Shown here piece by piece: positions 37,897 through 46,944 of a stretch of 64,000 nt of DNA (positions are counted from its first letter, which is position 1; each line of letters starts with the position of its first letter). This DNA is from Halomonas elongata (GTDB lineage: Bacteria > Pseudomonadota > Gammaproteobacteria > Pseudomonadales > Halomonadaceae). Location: positions 62,001 through 126,000 of the forward strand of contig NZ_JAJQTQ010000006.1 in assembly GCF_029081005.1 (NCBI RefSeq), written 5' to 3'. The notes under the pieces are model-generated. The model had not been told where the DNA came from, ran no database searches, and saw only the letters and a list, made by a program, of their open reading frames with translations. The position numbers and the translations under genes were made by a program.

Positions 37897-38694
37897 ATGA
37901 CGGCTCACCTGATCGTCACGGATCTCGACGGTACCCTGCTCGGCGCCGATCACGCCCTGGCGGACGTGACGGTCGATACCCTTCGCGCCCTGGCGGCACA
38001 GGGGCATCGCATCGTGCTGGCTTCCGGGCGGCACTACCGCGATATCCTGGCGTTCCGCGATCGACTCGACATCGAGGCGCATATCATCAGTACCAACGGG
38101 GCCTATACCCATGCGCCGGACGGCCGCCTGCTCGAGGCACGCTACCTGCCGACCGGACTGGCGCGTGACTTGATTCGGCTGCCGCGTCCTCGGGAGGTTC
38201 GGCTCAATCTCTATCATGACGACGAATGGCTGATCGATGCGCCGGCGCCCGAACTGCTGGCCCTGCATGTGCATACCGGCTTCGGCTATCGGGTGGCCGA
38301 CCTCGACGACCTGGATGGCGAGGGCGTGGGCAAGGTGCTCTACATCGGCGATCCCGCCGCGCTCGGTGAGCTGGAGCTCGAGGCGCGTCGTCGGGCGGAG
38401 CGGGAGTTGCACATCACCTATTCCATGGACAACTCGCTGGAGATCATGGCCGGTGGAGTCAACAAGGGCACGGCCCTGACCGCCTTGCTGGCGCAACTGG
38501 ATATCCCGGCCGAGCGCTGCTTGGCCTTCGGCGACAATCGCAACGATATCGAAATGCTCGACCTGGTCGGCGAGGCCCACGTGATGGCCAATGGCCATCC
38601 GGCCCTGGCCGAGGCGGTGCCCGGCGCAATGCGCATCGGCTCCCACGATCAGGCTGCCGTGGCGCGACGGCTGATCGAGCGCTTCGGGCTCTAA
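37897..38694 (+). CDS. HAD-superfamily Cof-type phosphatase
   Basis: The 265-residue protein is a HAD hydrolase with a large type-IIB cap. Motif I is VTDLDGTLLGADH near residue 10, motif II is VLASGRHY, the motif III lysine lies in GGVNKGTALTALL, and motif IV is AFGDNRNDIEML. Such enzymes remove phosphate from sugar phosphates or flavin and pyridoxal phosphates. The substrate is not determinable here. The start at 37897 has AAGGGA upstream; earlier in-frame codons lack similarity. The stop codon forms the first bases of the downstream inverted-repeat element. Confidence 0.88.
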   Translation: MTAHLIVTDLDGTLLGADHALADVTVDTLRALAAQGHRIVLASGRHYRDILAFRDRLDIEAHIISTNGAYTHAPDGRLLEARYLPTGLARDLIRLPRPREVRLNLYHDDEWLIDAPAPELLALHVHTGFGYRVADLDDLDGEGVGKVLYIGDPAALGELELEARRRAERELHITYSMDNSLEIMAGGVNKGTALTALLAQLDIPAERCLAFGDNRNDIEMLDLVGEAHVMANGHPALAEAVPGAMRIGSHDQAAVARRLIERFGL

Positions 38695-38891
38695 GGAAAC
38701 ACTGCTTAAATGCCTGCGCATGCAAATCGCTTCGTTCCGCGGTGCTCGAAAACTCGCCTAACTACCTGTTATGTCTCGCTTTCTGTGCTCCGTGCGCCTT
38801 GCGTGACCCACAAGGATGTGGGAAATGCGATGGCCCGTCGGGAACGGGCCTAGCCTTCACTATGCTCGGCGATTTATTCAGCGTTCCCTTA
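38692..38891. mobile_element. MITE-like element with 20-bp terminal inverted repeats
   Basis: TAAGGAAACACTGCTTAAAT (38692-38711) matches the reverse complement of 38872-38891, TAAGGGAACGCTGAATAAAT, at 16 of 20 positions. The 200-bp element has no coding capacity for a transposase. It contains a small GCCCGT/ACGGGC hairpin near 38832. The left end overlaps the TAA stop of the HAD gene. The terminal sequence resembles ends of small IS elements, so mobilisation by a transposase elsewhere in the genome is plausible. Confidence 0.6.
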
Positions 38892-38981
38892 ACAACCGGC
38901 CTTGCCTGGTGCTGCCACCTTGGTGGTATCGCCAGCGCTCGGGGACGCGCCTAGAGTAGCGGATATGACGAAACTCGACAC

Positions 38982-38998
38982 GGCGCTCGCCGAGCGCC
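38982..38998. promoter_or_regulatory. palindrome upstream of the response regulator
   Basis: GGCGCTCG and CGAGCGCC flank one central C, forming a 17-bp palindrome 22 bp before the response-regulator ATG. It could be an operator or a leader hairpin. Confidence 0.3.
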
Positions 38999-39020
38999 AC
39001 CGATACCGGTGACAGTGCCG

Positions 39021-39746
39021 ATGACGACCTCTGCCGCCACCCTGGTCGTGGTCGACGATGACCCGGAAATCCGCGACCTGCTCGCCGACTACCTGACTCG
39101 CCATGGCTACCGCGCCCTGATGGCTGAGGACGCGGAGGCGTTGCGTGCCTTGCTCGCCACCGAGCGTCCCGATCTGTTGATCGTCGATCTGATGCTGCCC
39201 GGCGACGACGGCTTTGCCATCTGCCGCGACGTGCGCCGGGACAGTGACATGCCGATCATCATGTTGACCGCCAGCCCTGACGAGACCGATCGGATTCTCG
39301 GGCTGGAGCTCGGTGCCGACGACTATCTGGGCAAGCCCTTCAATCCCCGCGAGCTGTTGGCGCGGGTCAAGGCCGTACTGCGTCGTTGTCGGCCCCGCGA
39401 CGAGACGGTCGCACCGGGGATGGCGAGGGTCGTGGCATTCGGCGACTGGCGTCTGGACCGCGTGACTCGCGAACTGATCGACGAGCGGGGGGAGCGCAGG
39501 GCCCTGTCCGGCGCCGACTTCTCGCTGCTGCAGGTCTTTCTCGACCATGCCGAGCAGGTACTTTCCCGCGAGGCCCTGTTCGACCTGACCCGTGGGCGTC
39601 CGGCGCCGCCGCTGGATCGTTCCATCGACGTGCATGTCTGTCGGCTGCGCCAGCGGCTGGGCGAGGACGCCCAGCACTCGCCGTTGATCCGCACCGTGCG
39701 CGGTACGGGCTATGTGCTGGCGGCACGGGTGGATGTGATCGCGTGA
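39021..39746 (+). CDS. gltR: OmpR-family response regulator, GltR-like
   Basis: From the ATG at 39021 the protein is 241 residues. The receiver domain shows VVVDDDPEIRDLL, the phosphoacceptor D56 in LLIVDLMLPGDDG, and the LGKPF lysine. The C-terminal winged helix ends in IDVHVCRLRQRLGED and IRTVRGTGYVLAARV. A GTG four codons upstream (39009) is an alternative start. It overlaps the kinase gene by 4 bp. Its closeness to a gts-type sugar transporter suggests the GltR role known in Pseudomonas glucose uptake. That symbol is inferred from context. Confidence 0.8.
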   Translation: MTTSAATLVVVDDDPEIRDLLADYLTRHGYRALMAEDAEALRALLATERPDLLIVDLMLPGDDGFAICRDVRRDSDMPIIMLTASPDETDRILGLELGADDYLGKPFNPRELLARVKAVLRRCRPRDETVAPGMARVVAFGDWRLDRVTRELIDERGERRALSGADFSLLQVFLDHAEQVLSREALFDLTRGRPAPPLDRSIDVHVCRLRQRLGEDAQHSPLIRTVRGTGYVLAARVDVIA

Positions 39747-41227
39747 GGCGTGCCACCTGGCGACGCTGGCGCCGTTCACTGGCACGCCTGTTGCCGGGTT
39801 CCCTGCGCGGCCGTTTCCTGCTGATCATGGTGGTCGGAGTGCTGGGCGCACAGCTCGCCAGCTATGCCATCTGGACGGCCCAGGCGCGCGATGGCCAACT
39901 CGCCCGGCTCGACGAACTGTCGAGCAACATTGCCTACAGCGTGGCCTCCACGGTGCGCTTCTTTCGCTCCCTGCCCTATGACTATCGCCACATCGTGCTC
40001 GATCAGCTGCGCGACATGGGTGGCACGCGCTTCTTCGTCAGCGTCAACGATCATCGTATCGAGGTGGATGATATCGGCGAGGGGCCGGCAAAGGCCCTGG
40101 TGATCGACAACTTTCATGGCGTACTGCGTGACGAACTCGGCGTGACGGACGCCGAGGTGACCTTTACCGAGCCCGGCACCCTGCGCTTGCTCAACAACGA
40201 GGTGCTGTTGCGGGACATGCCGCCGCGCTGGGGACAGCACAGCCTGATGAGCGCGCCCTTGTCGCAGCCGATCCTGGTGGTACAGCTGCCGCTGGAGCGA
40301 GATCAGTGGCTCTATGTCGCCACCTTGTTGCCGGTATCGAATGTCTTCCATGGTGGCGACTGGCTGTCCGGGGATCGGCTTTTCGTGGCCCTGATCGTGC
40401 TGCTGACGGTCATCGGCCTGTCCTGGCTCGGTATTCGCAGTGCCACCCGGACCCTGGCGCGACTGTCGCGGGCCGCTCGACGCCTGGGAGACGACCTCGA
40501 CAGCCCGCCCCTTAGCGAGGGGGGACCTCGCGAGGTGGCGGCGACCGCCATCGCCTTCAACCGCATGCAGCGGCGTATCCAGCATCAGGTTGAGGAGCGC
40601 GAGCGGCTCTTTTCGGCGATTTCCCATGACCTCAAGACGCCCATTACCCGATTGCGTCTGCGTGCCGAGATGCTCGAGGATCCGTCGCTGCGTGATCGTT
40701 TCTGCGCCTCCCTGGACGAGCTGGATCAGCTGGTAAAAGGGGCGCTGGACTCGGTCAAGGGCCTCGATATGCATGAGGAGATCGAGATCATCGACCCCCG
40801 TGCGTTATTCGACGAACTGGCCGGTGAGCTGGCGCTGCTGGGGGGCGAGATCCGGGTATCGGGCGCCGCCGCGCCGCTGGCCGTCAAACCCCTGGCCTTC
40901 AAGCGTTGCCTCGCCAACCTGCTGGAGAATGCCATCTTCTATGGCCGGTGGGCCGAGGTGCGGCTCGAGGATACGCCGGGTCATCTGCAGGTGACGATCC
41001 GCGACCATGGTCCCGGCATCGCCGCCTCGCAGCGCGAACGCGTCTTCTCACCCTTCGTGCGGCTCGAGCCATCGCGCAGTCGCCATACCGGCGGCAGCGG
41101 CCTGGGGCTGGGCATCGCCCGCCATATCGTCCAGGCACATGGCGGGCGGCTGGCGCTGGATAATCATCCCGATGGCGGGCTGGTGGTGAGTCTGATCGTT
41201 CCCCGGGCGGATACCGAGACGCTGTAA
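39743..41227 (+). CDS. sensor histidine kinase, GtrS-like
   Basis: The 494-residue kinase starts at a GTG that overlaps the regulator's stop (GTGA). Transmembrane helices at about 24-44 and 212-232 enclose a periplasmic sensor domain of about 165 residues. A HAMP domain (233-285) precedes the H-box SAISHDLKTPITRLRLR (H295). An N-box (LANLLENAIFYG), DHGPGIA and GSGLGLGIARHIV follow. The signal is unknown. In Pseudomonas the corresponding GtrS senses a glucose catabolite, but the sensor domain here should not be assumed to bind the same ligand. Confidence 0.87.
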   Translation: MRRATWRRWRRSLARLLPGSLRGRFLLIMVVGVLGAQLASYAIWTAQARDGQLARLDELSSNIAYSVASTVRFFRSLPYDYRHIVLDQLRDMGGTRFFVSVNDHRIEVDDIGEGPAKALVIDNFHGVLRDELGVTDAEVTFTEPGTLRLLNNEVLLRDMPPRWGQHSLMSAPLSQPILVVQLPLERDQWLYVATLLPVSNVFHGGDWLSGDRLFVALIVLLTVIGLSWLGIRSATRTLARLSRAARRLGDDLDSPPLSEGGPREVAATAIAFNRMQRRIQHQVEERERLFSAISHDLKTPITRLRLRAEMLEDPSLRDRFCASLDELDQLVKGALDSVKGLDMHEEIEIIDPRALFDELAGELALLGGEIRVSGAAAPLAVKPLAFKRCLANLLENAIFYGRWAEVRLEDTPGHLQVTIRDHGPGIAASQRERVFSPFVRLEPSRSRHTGGSGLGLGIARHIVQAHGGRLALDNHPDGGLVVSLIVPRADTETL

Positions 41228-41332
41228 CACTTTGCAATATCAGGAAAGATGGCGGCATCGCCGAGGCGCCTTACAGTGTTCAAGAACGCATCTGTCCCGA
41301 TTCCGATCAACCACCCGGAGGGAACTAGTCTC

Positions 41333-42526
41333 TTGAACATCTTCGATCCCGACTTTCTCGATGCCCATGTATGCAAGACCATGGCGTTCTATCACCCGCG
41401 CGCCATCGATCCGCAGGGTGGTTTCTTCCATTACCTGCGTGACGATGGCGAGATCCTCGATCGTCGGCATCGCCATCTGGTATCGAGCGCCCGGTACGTC
41501 GTGATTTATGCTCGCTTTGCTCGATACAGCGGCGAGGCGGAATATCGGCACTGGGCGCGTCATGGACTCGACTACCTGGAAGGCGTCCATTTCCGGACGG
41601 CCTACCAAGGCTATGCCTGGACCCTGTACGACGGCGAGGTGGAGGACGACACCAACCACTGTTATGGATTGGCCTTCGTGCTGCTGGCCTATGCCGAAGC
41701 GCTCAAGGCCGATGTGCCGGGAGCCCGGCAAGGCCTCTACGCGACGCACGCCATGCTGCAGCGGCGTTTCTGGGAACCGCAGCACGGGCGCTTCGCCGAT
41801 GAGGCCGACCGACACTGGCGGGTGTCCGGCTATCGCGGTCAGAACGCCAACATGCATGCCTGCGAGGCGCTGATCTCGGCCTTCGAGGCGACCGGCGACG
41901 CGACGTTTCTGAGCCAGGCGATGACCATCGCCCGAGCCATCGTCGGCGCCAACCGCGACCATGAGCATGGCTGGATCTGGGAGCATTACGATGCCCAGTG
42001 GCGTCGCGACCTGGACTACAACCGCGACGACCCGAGCCACCTTTTCCGCCCCTGGGGCTATCAGGTGGGCCACCAGACCGAATGGGCCAAGCTGCTGGTC
42101 ATGCTCGAACGCCATTGTCTCGATGACTGGCTGTTGCCCACCGCCGAGCGCCTCTTCTCGAGCAGCGTGGCGGCCGGCTGGCATCCGGACTCTGGCGGCC
42201 TGGTCTACGGCCTCGATCTGACCGGGGCAATCTGTGACGCCGACAAGTACTTCTGGGTACAGGCCGAGAGCTTCGCCGCGGCAGCCCTGCTGGGAGAACG
42301 GACGGGGCGTGATAGCTACTGGCGCTGGTATCGGCGGATCTGGGACTTCAGCTGGCAACACATGATCGACCATCGTCACGGCGCCTGGTATCGCCTGCTC
42401 GATGCCGACAATCGCCGTTATTCTGACGTCAAGAGCCCGGCGGGCAAGGTCGACTACCACACCATGGGGGCCTGTCACGACGTGATCGAGGCCCTGGCCC
42501 GGCGGAATGTTTCAGGCGTGCAATAG
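41333..42526 (+). CDS. AGE-family sugar epimerase/isomerase
   Basis: The protein has the alpha/alpha-barrel pattern of N-acylglucosamine 2-epimerases and mannose or aldose-ketose isomerases. Conserved stretches are AFYHPRAIDPQGGFFHYLRD, YRGQNANMHACEALISAF, RPWGYQVGHQTEWAKLLVML and KYFWVQAESFAAAALL, which carry the family's catalytic histidines. I place the start at a TTG (41333) preceded by GGAGG, because similarity begins at NIFDPDF and the 28 codons upstream have unusual codon use. An ATG at 41249 is the alternative. It lies between a sugar-sensing kinase and a sugar ABC transporter, favouring mannose/fructose or glucose interconversion. Confidence 0.8.
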   Translation: MNIFDPDFLDAHVCKTMAFYHPRAIDPQGGFFHYLRDDGEILDRRHRHLVSSARYVVIYARFARYSGEAEYRHWARHGLDYLEGVHFRTAYQGYAWTLYDGEVEDDTNHCYGLAFVLLAYAEALKADVPGARQGLYATHAMLQRRFWEPQHGRFADEADRHWRVSGYRGQNANMHACEALISAFEATGDATFLSQAMTIARAIVGANRDHEHGWIWEHYDAQWRRDLDYNRDDPSHLFRPWGYQVGHQTEWAKLLVMLERHCLDDWLLPTAERLFSSSVAAGWHPDSGGLVYGLDLTGAICDADKYFWVQAESFAAAALLGERTGRDSYWRWYRRIWDFSWQHMIDHRHGAWYRLLDADNRRYSDVKSPAGKVDYHTMGACHDVIEALARRNVSGVQ

Positions 42527-42636
42527 TCCGGCAACACTATTCAGTACTTGGTAATCCCCCGGGGTGGAGGAGTGCGCTAGCGTGATGGGAGCCGCTTCGG
42601 CGGCGCACGACAACAACAATTCAGGAGGCACGTTCT

Positions 42637-43914
42637 ATGCGCGCATTGATGCGATTCTCTCCACTCCGCCACACCCTGCTGGGACTGGCTGTGGCCGGTA
42701 CCCTGGGCGCCGCCGGCCAGGTACAGGCCGGTGAGGTGGAAGTCCTGCACTGGTGGACCTCCGGCGGGGAGGCCAAGGCGGTGGGCGAGCTGCGCGACCT
42801 GCTCGAGGCAGAGGGCCATGAATGGAAGGACTTCGCCGTGGCCGGTGGCGCCGGCGACAGTGCCATGACGGTGCTCAAGTCGCGGGCGATGTCCGGCAAC
42901 CCGCCGGCGGCGGCGCAGATCAACGGGCCGGAGATCCAGGAATGGGGCGAGCTCGGACTGCTCGGCAACCTCGACGCCGTGGCCGAGGAGGGCAACTGGG
43001 ATGAGCTGTTGCCCGAGGTGGTGTCCGACATGATGCGCCACGACGGTCACTACGTGGCGGTGCCGGTGAACGTGCACCGCGTCAACTGGCTGTGGGCCAA
43101 TCCCGAGGTGCTGGACGATGCCGGCGTCGAGATGCCGACCACCTGGGACGAGCTGTTCGCCGCCGGCGAGACCCTGCGCGAGGCGGGGTACGTACCGCTG
43201 GCCCATGGCGGTCAGCCCTGGCAGGACGCCACCACCTTCGAAAGCGTGGTGCTGAGTCTCGGTGGCAGTGACTTCTATCGTCGCGCCTTCGTCGATCTCG
43301 ATGAGCAGACGCTGCAGAGCGACACCATGATCGAGGCGCTGGGTACCTTCAAGCGCCTGCGCGAGCTGATGGACGAGGGCATGCCGGGGCGTGACTGGAA
43401 CCAGGCCACGGGCATGGTGATCGACGGCGAGGCCGCCATGCAGATCATGGGGGACTGGGCCAAGGGCGAATTCACCGCCGCCGACATGCAGGCCGGCGAG
43501 GACTATGTCTGCGCGCCGGTACCGGGCACCGAGGATGCCTTCACCTTCAACATCGACAGCTTCGCCATGTTCCAGCTCGGCGACGAATCCGCACAGCAAG
43601 CGCAACAGACCCTGGCCCGCTTGATCCTGGAGCCGGACTTCCAGAAGACCTTCAATCAGATCAAGGGCTCGATTCCCGCACGTCCCGATCTCGACATGAG
43701 CGGCTTCGACAGCTGTGCCAAGCGTTCCATGGAAGACTTCCAGGCATCGCGTGACGCCGACACCCTGGTGCCCAGCATGGCGCACCGCATGGCCATGCGC
43801 AGCGATGTACAGGGCGCTTTCTTCGATATCATCACCAACTACTTCAACTCGAGCGACATGACCGCCGAGCAAGCCGCCGAGCGGCTGGTGCAGGCCGCCA
43901 AGCTGGCCATGTAA
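42637..43914 (+). CDS. gtsA: sugar ABC transporter substrate-binding protein, GtsA-like
   Basis: This 425-residue periplasmic protein has a signal peptide ending near residue 31 (AGTLGAAGQVQA) and a mature start GEVEVLHWWTSGGEAKAVGE. That start is typical of the glucose/mannose-binding proteins of cluster B. Other family-like segments are NPPAAAQINGPEIQEWGELG, PVNVHRVNWLWANP and GEAAMQIMGDWAKGEF. A good AGGAGG ribosome site precedes the ATG. A UUCG-type hairpin GCCGC/GCGGC lies in the leader at 42591-42604. The sugar is inferred to be glucose or mannose from similarity to Pseudomonas Gts and from context. Confidence 0.88.
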   Translation: MRALMRFSPLRHTLLGLAVAGTLGAAGQVQAGEVEVLHWWTSGGEAKAVGELRDLLEAEGHEWKDFAVAGGAGDSAMTVLKSRAMSGNPPAAAQINGPEIQEWGELGLLGNLDAVAEEGNWDELLPEVVSDMMRHDGHYVAVPVNVHRVNWLWANPEVLDDAGVEMPTTWDELFAAGETLREAGYVPLAHGGQPWQDATTFESVVLSLGGSDFYRRAFVDLDEQTLQSDTMIEALGTFKRLRELMDEGMPGRDWNQATGMVIDGEAAMQIMGDWAKGEFTAADMQAGEDYVCAPVPGTEDAFTFNIDSFAMFQLGDESAQQAQQTLARLILEPDFQKTFNQIKGSIPARPDLDMSGFDSCAKRSMEDFQASRDADTLVPSMAHRMAMRSDVQGAFFDIITNYFNSSDMTAEQAAERLVQAAKLAM

Positions 43915-43981
43915 GCGACGTGTCCGGCGCCCGTCCCTTGGACGGGCGCCACCCCCTCCTCGAGTGTGAGGCAACATCCCC

Positions 43982-44920
43982 ATGAAATCCGATACGATCC
44001 ATTCGGAGGTGCCGAGACGGTCGGCTCCTCCGGTGCGCGCCAGTGCGGCGGGGCACCTTCAGGCCTGGTTGCCCAAGCTGGTGCTGGCGCCGTCCGTGGT
44101 GATTTCGCTGTGCTTCGTCTATGGCTTCATGCTGTGGACCTTCATCCTCTCGCTGACTGATTCACGCATGCTGCCGAGCTACGATTTCGTCGGCTTCGCC
44201 CAGTATGCGCGACTGATGAACAACGAACGCTGGTGGGTAGCGGCCACCAATCTGGGCATATTCGGCGCGCTCTTTGTCGGGTGCTGCCTGGTGCTGGGGG
44301 CGGGGCTGGCGATCCTGCTCGATCAGCGCATTCGTCGCGAGGGCGTGCTGCGTACCCTCTACCTGTATCCCATGGCGTTGTCGTTCATCGTCACCGGGGT
44401 GGTGTGGAAATGGTTGCTCAATCCCGGTCTCGGCATCCAGGCCATGGTGCGTGGCTGGGGCTTCGAGTCCTTCACCTTCGACTGGCTGGTCGACCCCGAC
44501 ATGGCGGTCTACACCCTGGTGATCGCCGCGGTATGGCAGGCTTCGGGCTTCGTCATGGCGCTCTTCCTGGCGGGATTGCGCGGCATCGACGACAGCATCC
44601 TCAAGGCCGCTCAGCTCGATGGTGCCAGCCTGCCGCGCGTCTACTGGCGGGTCGTGATGCCTTGCCTGCGTCCCGTGGTGTTCAGTGCGGTCATGATCCT
44701 CTCGCACATCGCCATCAAGAGCTTCGATCTGGTGGTGGCGCTGACAGGTGGTGGCCCGGGCTATTCCTCGGACCTGCCGGCGACCTTCATGTATGCCCAT
44801 GCCTTTTCCCGGTCTCAGATCGGCATGGGGTCGGCCAGCGCCATTCTGATGCTGGGCGGCGTCCTGGCGATCCTGGTGCCTTATCTCTATTCAGAATTGC
44901 GGAGTCGTCGACATGGATAA
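43982..44920 (+). CDS. gtsB: sugar ABC transporter permease, GtsB-like
   Basis: The 312-residue inner-membrane permease has six hydrophobic helices. It carries the EAA-type loop LKAAQLDGASLPRVYWRVVMP, which contacts the ATPase. The N-terminal approximately 30 residues are cytoplasmic and polar. It overlaps gtsC by 8 bp. Together with GtsC it should form the transmembrane channel for the sugar delivered by GtsA. Confidence 0.9.
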   Translation: MKSDTIHSEVPRRSAPPVRASAAGHLQAWLPKLVLAPSVVISLCFVYGFMLWTFILSLTDSRMLPSYDFVGFAQYARLMNNERWWVAATNLGIFGALFVGCCLVLGAGLAILLDQRIRREGVLRTLYLYPMALSFIVTGVVWKWLLNPGLGIQAMVRGWGFESFTFDWLVDPDMAVYTLVIAAVWQASGFVMALFLAGLRGIDDSILKAAQLDGASLPRVYWRVVMPCLRPVVFSAVMILSHIAIKSFDLVVALTGGGPGYSSDLPATFMYAHAFSRSQIGMGSASAILMLGGVLAILVPYLYSELRSRRHG

Positions 44921-45791
44921 CGTGATTCGCGCTCGGACCCCGGCGGCGCGCGCCTGGCGCCTGATGCTGCACCTGGTGCTGATCCTGGCGGCACTCTGGT
45001 ATCTACTGCCGCTGGCGGTGATGGTGCTGACGTCCATCAAGCCGCTCGACGAGATCGGGGCCGGCAGTCTGCTGGCGCTGCCCGAGAATCCGACGCTGGC
45101 GCCCTGGCTGAAGGCCTGGGGCTCGGCCTGCACCGGCATGCGTTGCGACGGAGTGAGCGGCTACTTCTGGAACTCCTTCGCCATCGTGATTCCCGCCGTG
45201 GCGATCGCTACCCTGATCGGGGCTCTGAACGGCTATGCCCTGACCAAGTGGCGCTTCAAGGGAGCCGAACTGGTGTTCGCCATGATGCTGTTCGGTTGCT
45301 TCATCCCGTTCCAGGTCATCCTGTTGCCCATGGCACAGACGCTCGGCTGGCTGGGGCTGTCGAGTTCACGGGTCGGCTTGATATTCGTGCACGTGGTGTT
45401 CGGCATTGCCTTCACCACGCTGTTCTTTCGCAATTTCTACGTTTCGATACCCGACGAACTGGTCTCGGCGGCCAAGCTCGACGGCGCGGGCTTCTTCCGC
45501 ATCTTCTGGCGGATCCTGCTGCCGGTCTCCAAGCCGATCATCGTGGTCTCGGTGATCTGGCAGTTCACCCAGATCTGGAACGACTTCCTGTTCGGGGTGG
45601 CCTTCTCGGGCCACGATACCCAGCCGGTGACGGTGGCACTCAATAACCTGGTCAACACCTCTACCGGGGTGAAGGAATACAACGTCGACATGGCCGCCGC
45701 CATGATCGCCGCGCTGCCGACTCTGGTGGTCTATGTGCTGGCCGGCAAGTATTTCGTCCGGGGGCTCACCGCCGGTTCGGTAAAAGGATAA
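44913..45791 (+). CDS. gtsC: sugar ABC transporter permease, GtsC-like
   Basis: The 292-residue permease is of the MalG/GtsC type, with six membrane helices. Its EAA loop reads LVSAAKLDGAGFFRIFWRIL. A periplasmic segment containing two close cysteines (SACTGMRCDGVSG) lies near residue 70. The gene overlaps gtsB and is followed 19 bp later by the ATPase gene. Confidence 0.9.
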   Translation: MDNVIRARTPAARAWRLMLHLVLILAALWYLLPLAVMVLTSIKPLDEIGAGSLLALPENPTLAPWLKAWGSACTGMRCDGVSGYFWNSFAIVIPAVAIATLIGALNGYALTKWRFKGAELVFAMMLFGCFIPFQVILLPMAQTLGWLGLSSSRVGLIFVHVVFGIAFTTLFFRNFYVSIPDELVSAAKLDGAGFFRIFWRILLPVSKPIIVVSVIWQFTQIWNDFLFGVAFSGHDTQPVTVALNNLVNTSTGVKEYNVDMAAAMIAALPTLVVYVLAGKYFVRGLTAGSVKG

Positions 45792-45810
45792 CAACGCGAG
45801 GTAATTCGCC

Positions 45811-46932
45811 ATGTCAGCTCTGGAAATCGACAATGTCTGCAAGGATTTCGGTACGACCCGGGTGCTCGAGGAGGTCAGCCTGGCCATCGACTCCGGTGAG
45901 TTCCTGATCCTGGTGGGTCCCTCGGGGTGCGGCAAGTCGACCCTGATGAATGCCATCGCCGGCCTGGAGCCGGTGACCTCGGGTCGCATCCTGGTCGGTG
46001 GCGATGACATCACCTGGCGAACCCCCGCCGAGCGCGATATCGCCATGGTTTTCCAGTCCTATGCGCTCTATCCGAGCATGACGGTGCACGGCAACATTGC
46101 CTTCGGCCTGGAGATGCGCAAGGTGCCCAGGGTCGAGCGCGAGGCCGCCGTGGAGCGAGTCGCCGACCTGCTGCAGATCTCGCATCTGCTGAATCGAAAG
46201 CCGGCGCAGCTTTCCGGTGGCCAGCGTCAGCGCGTGGCCATGGGGCGAGCCCTGGCCCGGGAACCGCAGATCTATCTCTTCGACGAGCCACTCTCCAATC
46301 TGGACGCCAAGTTGCGCGTCGAGATGCGTACCGAAATCAAGAAGCTCCATCAACGTCTGGGCACCACCATCGTCTATGTGACGCATGACCAGATCGAGGC
46401 CATGACCCTCGCCGACAGCATCGCCGTGATGCGTGATGGCCGTATCCTGCAACTGGGTTCGCCGGACGAAGTCTACAACAACCCGGCGGACATGTTCGTG
46501 GCGGGCTTCATGGGGTCACCCTCGATGAACTTCATCGAGGCACGGCTGGATGGCGAACCCGGAGCGTATCGGCTGCACATCGCTACCGACGGCGAAGCGG
46601 AACTGACGCTGCCGTGGCCGGCCTCTCGCGAGACACCGGCGCTGGCCGAGCACGTCGGGCGAACGTTGACGCTCGGGCTGCGACCCGAGCACTTCGCCGA
46701 GGAGGATGCACGGCTGGGCGATCGGGCCGAGGGCACGCCACTCTCGGCCAGGGTCAGCGTGGTCGAACCCACCGGGGCCGACATCCTGCTGCGCCTGCCG
46801 CTCGGTGACACGGAGATCACGGCTCGGGTAGGGCCCGACTGCCGCGTCGCCCCGGGCGAGCGTCTCGGGCTGCGCGTCGACATGCGGCGTGCCGTGCTGT
46901 TCGACGCCGAAACCGAAGCTCGCCTGGCCTGA
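45811..46932 (+). CDS. gtsD: sugar ABC transporter ATP-binding protein (MalK/UgpC family)
   Basis: The 373-residue ATPase energises the GtsABC importer. The Walker A motif is GPSGCGKST (36-44), and the Q-loop lies in MVFQSYALYPSM. The signature is LSGGQRQRVAMGRALA, and Walker B with D-loop reads IYLFDEPLSNLDAKL. The switch histidine is in VTHDQIEAMTLAD. The C-terminal third is an OB-fold regulatory domain, as in MalK. It ends 12 bp before the DUF1479 gene, with which it probably shares a transcript. Confidence 0.93.
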   Translation: MSALEIDNVCKDFGTTRVLEEVSLAIDSGEFLILVGPSGCGKSTLMNAIAGLEPVTSGRILVGGDDITWRTPAERDIAMVFQSYALYPSMTVHGNIAFGLEMRKVPRVEREAAVERVADLLQISHLLNRKPAQLSGGQRQRVAMGRALAREPQIYLFDEPLSNLDAKLRVEMRTEIKKLHQRLGTTIVYVTHDQIEAMTLADSIAVMRDGRILQLGSPDEVYNNPADMFVAGFMGSPSMNFIEARLDGEPGAYRLHIATDGEAELTLPWPASRETPALAEHVGRTLTLGLRPEHFAEEDARLGDRAEGTPLSARVSVVEPTGADILLRLPLGDTEITARVGPDCRVAPGERLGLRVDMRRAVLFDAETEARLA

Positions 46933-46944
46933 GGAGAGACCGCC

